This document shows, in pieces, positions 61,990 through 64,000 of a stretch of 64,000 nt of DNA (position 1 is the stretch's first letter; every line of letters begins with the position of its first letter). The stretch is from Hyperoodon ampullatus (lineage: Eukaryota; Chordata; Mammalia; Artiodactyla; Ziphiidae), in assembly GCA_949752795.1 (NCBI GenBank), contig OX457064.1:36824368-36888367 (forward strand). Direction: 5' to 3'. The notes under the pieces were generated by a model, which saw only the letters and a program-made list of their open reading frames with translations, ran no database searches and had not been told where the DNA came from. The position numbers were made by a program, and so were the translations under genes.

Positions 61990-64000
61990 ATATGGGGTAG
62001 AACAAACATATATTCAGGGTTACATGTATGTAATATTGTATAGAGGAGGCTTTCAGTAAGTGGTTGCTGATTTGAACTACTCTGTGGCCATCCATATGTC
62101 TTGTTCACTTGCCCCAGATCCCCCTTTCACTGTCACATACTGGTGAGACCCTTAGCCTCCAAAGTCTGTTCCTTCGATTCAGATCTCCCTTGTGGCTGCT
62201 CAGCAAGATGATGTTTTACAAGGCACTCAGTCTCGACATTCAGTTTGTTAAGTGGGCAATAATGGTATGTGTCTGAGGAGGTATTCAAATTAAGTAGGAA
62301 TATCCATGTAAAGGACTTAAACCAGTGTCTGTCCCATCAAACTGCCTAATCACTATCCCATCTTGTTATTATTGTGGTTATTATTATCATCACAGAAGAC
62401 ATGAAAAAAAATACTCTTAGCTTTTGAGGAAAGGAAGAAAAGCCCTATCTTTGAACTTTTCTTCTCTCAGTTCTACACATGTTTGAAGCTGAGACTCTCT
62501 CGGCTTTCTAATGACAACATGGATGCAGCACAGTTAACAGTACAAACTTGCTACCCCAAGTCTGAATTCACTATTAGCCTTTCCCACACTTTAAATCCTT
62601 TCCCAGCCACACTCACAGATTCAAAAGTGTAAGTGTGTATGTGTGTAGTGAGGGTAGGAGGTTGGACCTCCACTCCTAAATAATACTAGGTTACTGGGAT
62701 GAATGGTTCTCCCCTGTACCTCTTCCCTTTCCCTTGGTAAATCTGATTCACTTGCAGTCCCTCAGGAGCAGGTGAGGTAAGGATGGCTAATCCTCAGCAA
62801 TGAGAAGGCTTGTAAAACTGTTTCTGACTTAATAATTAACAGGAAGGTTTCTTTCTGTTGGGTCAGAGGGGGAACTAGGCAAGGTCACCTATCTGACATC
62901 TAGGACCAAGCATTATCCTACAAATCTTTTATGTGATTCCTTATTTTCAAATATTTAAAACAAAACAAAAAACAAAAACCACCTTACTGACTACTTAAGA
63001 TTTTAGGGCTAACAAAATAAAGCCCCTATTTTCTTGGTTACTGACCACACAGTCACTAACAAGTTAGTTTCTAGTTTGATTTAGAAATGAAACTCCTTGG
63101 CAAGTTTTTGCAAAGAGTTTTGAAATTGTTGGCATTGGGTATAGACATAGGGGAACAGAAAAATAGGAGGATATGAAACATATCTTGTATACCACTCTTT
63201 GCAAGCTGTACTACTTCTTTTGACAATACTCCTGCCTCTTATACACATTCAAACACAATCAACAGGAAAAACCTAGTAAACTTTTCAGGTTGAGGGCAAC
63301 TAGTACATCATTTTATGTCTTGAGGATAATACCATGCTTGCTACTCCAAGAAATGTTTGGAGGAGTGTGGAACGCTGGGGGATCTGAGGCCACTGGTGGC
63401 TCCTAAATACCCCTGAGTCAGTGTCTCTGCTTCACTTCATTTCTACAATTAAACATGAGATTTATAACATCACATTTTTTCTCTTCCCCACTGAGCACCA
63501 AAATCACTGTCTCTTCTCCATAGTGCATTTTATTTTTATTACTCTCCCACAGACATAACTCATATAAAGGGGCCAGCAGAGAGTCACTGAGTGAGACTAA
63601 GCTAACAGAAGCACACACTATGACTGTCCCTCTTGCCTCTTCTAGAAAGTACCCATGTGGCATCCCTTCTCACCCCCCACCACTGCCCCAGCTACAGGAA
63701 AGAGAACTAGTGCAAAGCATGTTTTGGGTGCTATGTATTACTTTACATATGGCTCAAAACTCCAGGCATTTGAACTTGCTATCTTACTCATCAGTGTCAC
63801 ATGTAATCTTGCTTCATCATTCAAACCAAAGGAAATAACATGTTCCGCATTTTTACCAAATGTAGGACTCCCTTGCAATTCCTGAGATCTGAGTTTGGAA
63901 CTGGAAGTGAACCTTTCCAGAACTAAGTTAAAACTAATGTCGTCAAGCACAACATCATGGTTCAGAGGGAAAAAAGAAAAGCATCCAACCAAGGTTCACC
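61990..64000. other. Intergenic DNA to the window end, no gene
   Basis: Short open frames near 63418-63992 overlap on both strands and resemble nothing known. No lineage-specific transposon is seen. Confidence 0.4.

Overview
This is mammalian nuclear DNA, almost certainly from a cetacean (probably a toothed whale). It carries at least seven tRNA-derived SINEs of the CHR type typical of whales, dolphins and hippos, with an A-box-like TGGCGCAGTGG, a B-box-like GGTTCGTGCCC or GGTTCGATCCC, and an A-rich or TTTA-type tail. It also holds artiodactyl-type L1 copies and older mammalian MIR and L2 remnants. No prokaryotic signal is present: no operons, no CRISPR, no ribosome binding sites.

The only protein-coding gene I can name is TWIST1, on the plus strand. 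It has a TATA box near 34685, one complete 202-residue coding exon (35050-35658), a 531-bp intron just after the stop codon (35701-36231) and a non-coding second exon ending near 36885. The gene lies in a CpG-rich block (about 33.0-36.0 kb). Neighbouring FERD3L and HDAC9 of the mammalian locus are not visible inside the window.

Layout: 1-23.7 kb is AT-rich intergenic DNA with SINEs, MIRs, L2 and old L1 pieces. A 5'-truncated, inactive L1 of about 5.1 kb fills 23771-28859, bounded by an 18-bp target-site duplication. From 28.9 to 53.9 kb I recognise no lineage-specific SINE or LINE; this 25-kb block contains TWIST1, two further GC-rich islands (39.65-40.1 kb and 43.7-46.1 kb) and a minus-strand open frame starting with a signal-peptide-like sequence and ending at a good splice donor. 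From 53.9 to 64 kb repeats return, including two SINEs inserted one after the other at the same target, and an old repeat split by an L1.

Apart from TWIST1 everything here is regulatory, repetitive or of unknown role. The most useful leads are the 25-kb transposon-poor domain around TWIST1, the CpG-rich non-coding islands downstream, and the possible unannotated minus-strand exon near 39.8 kb.
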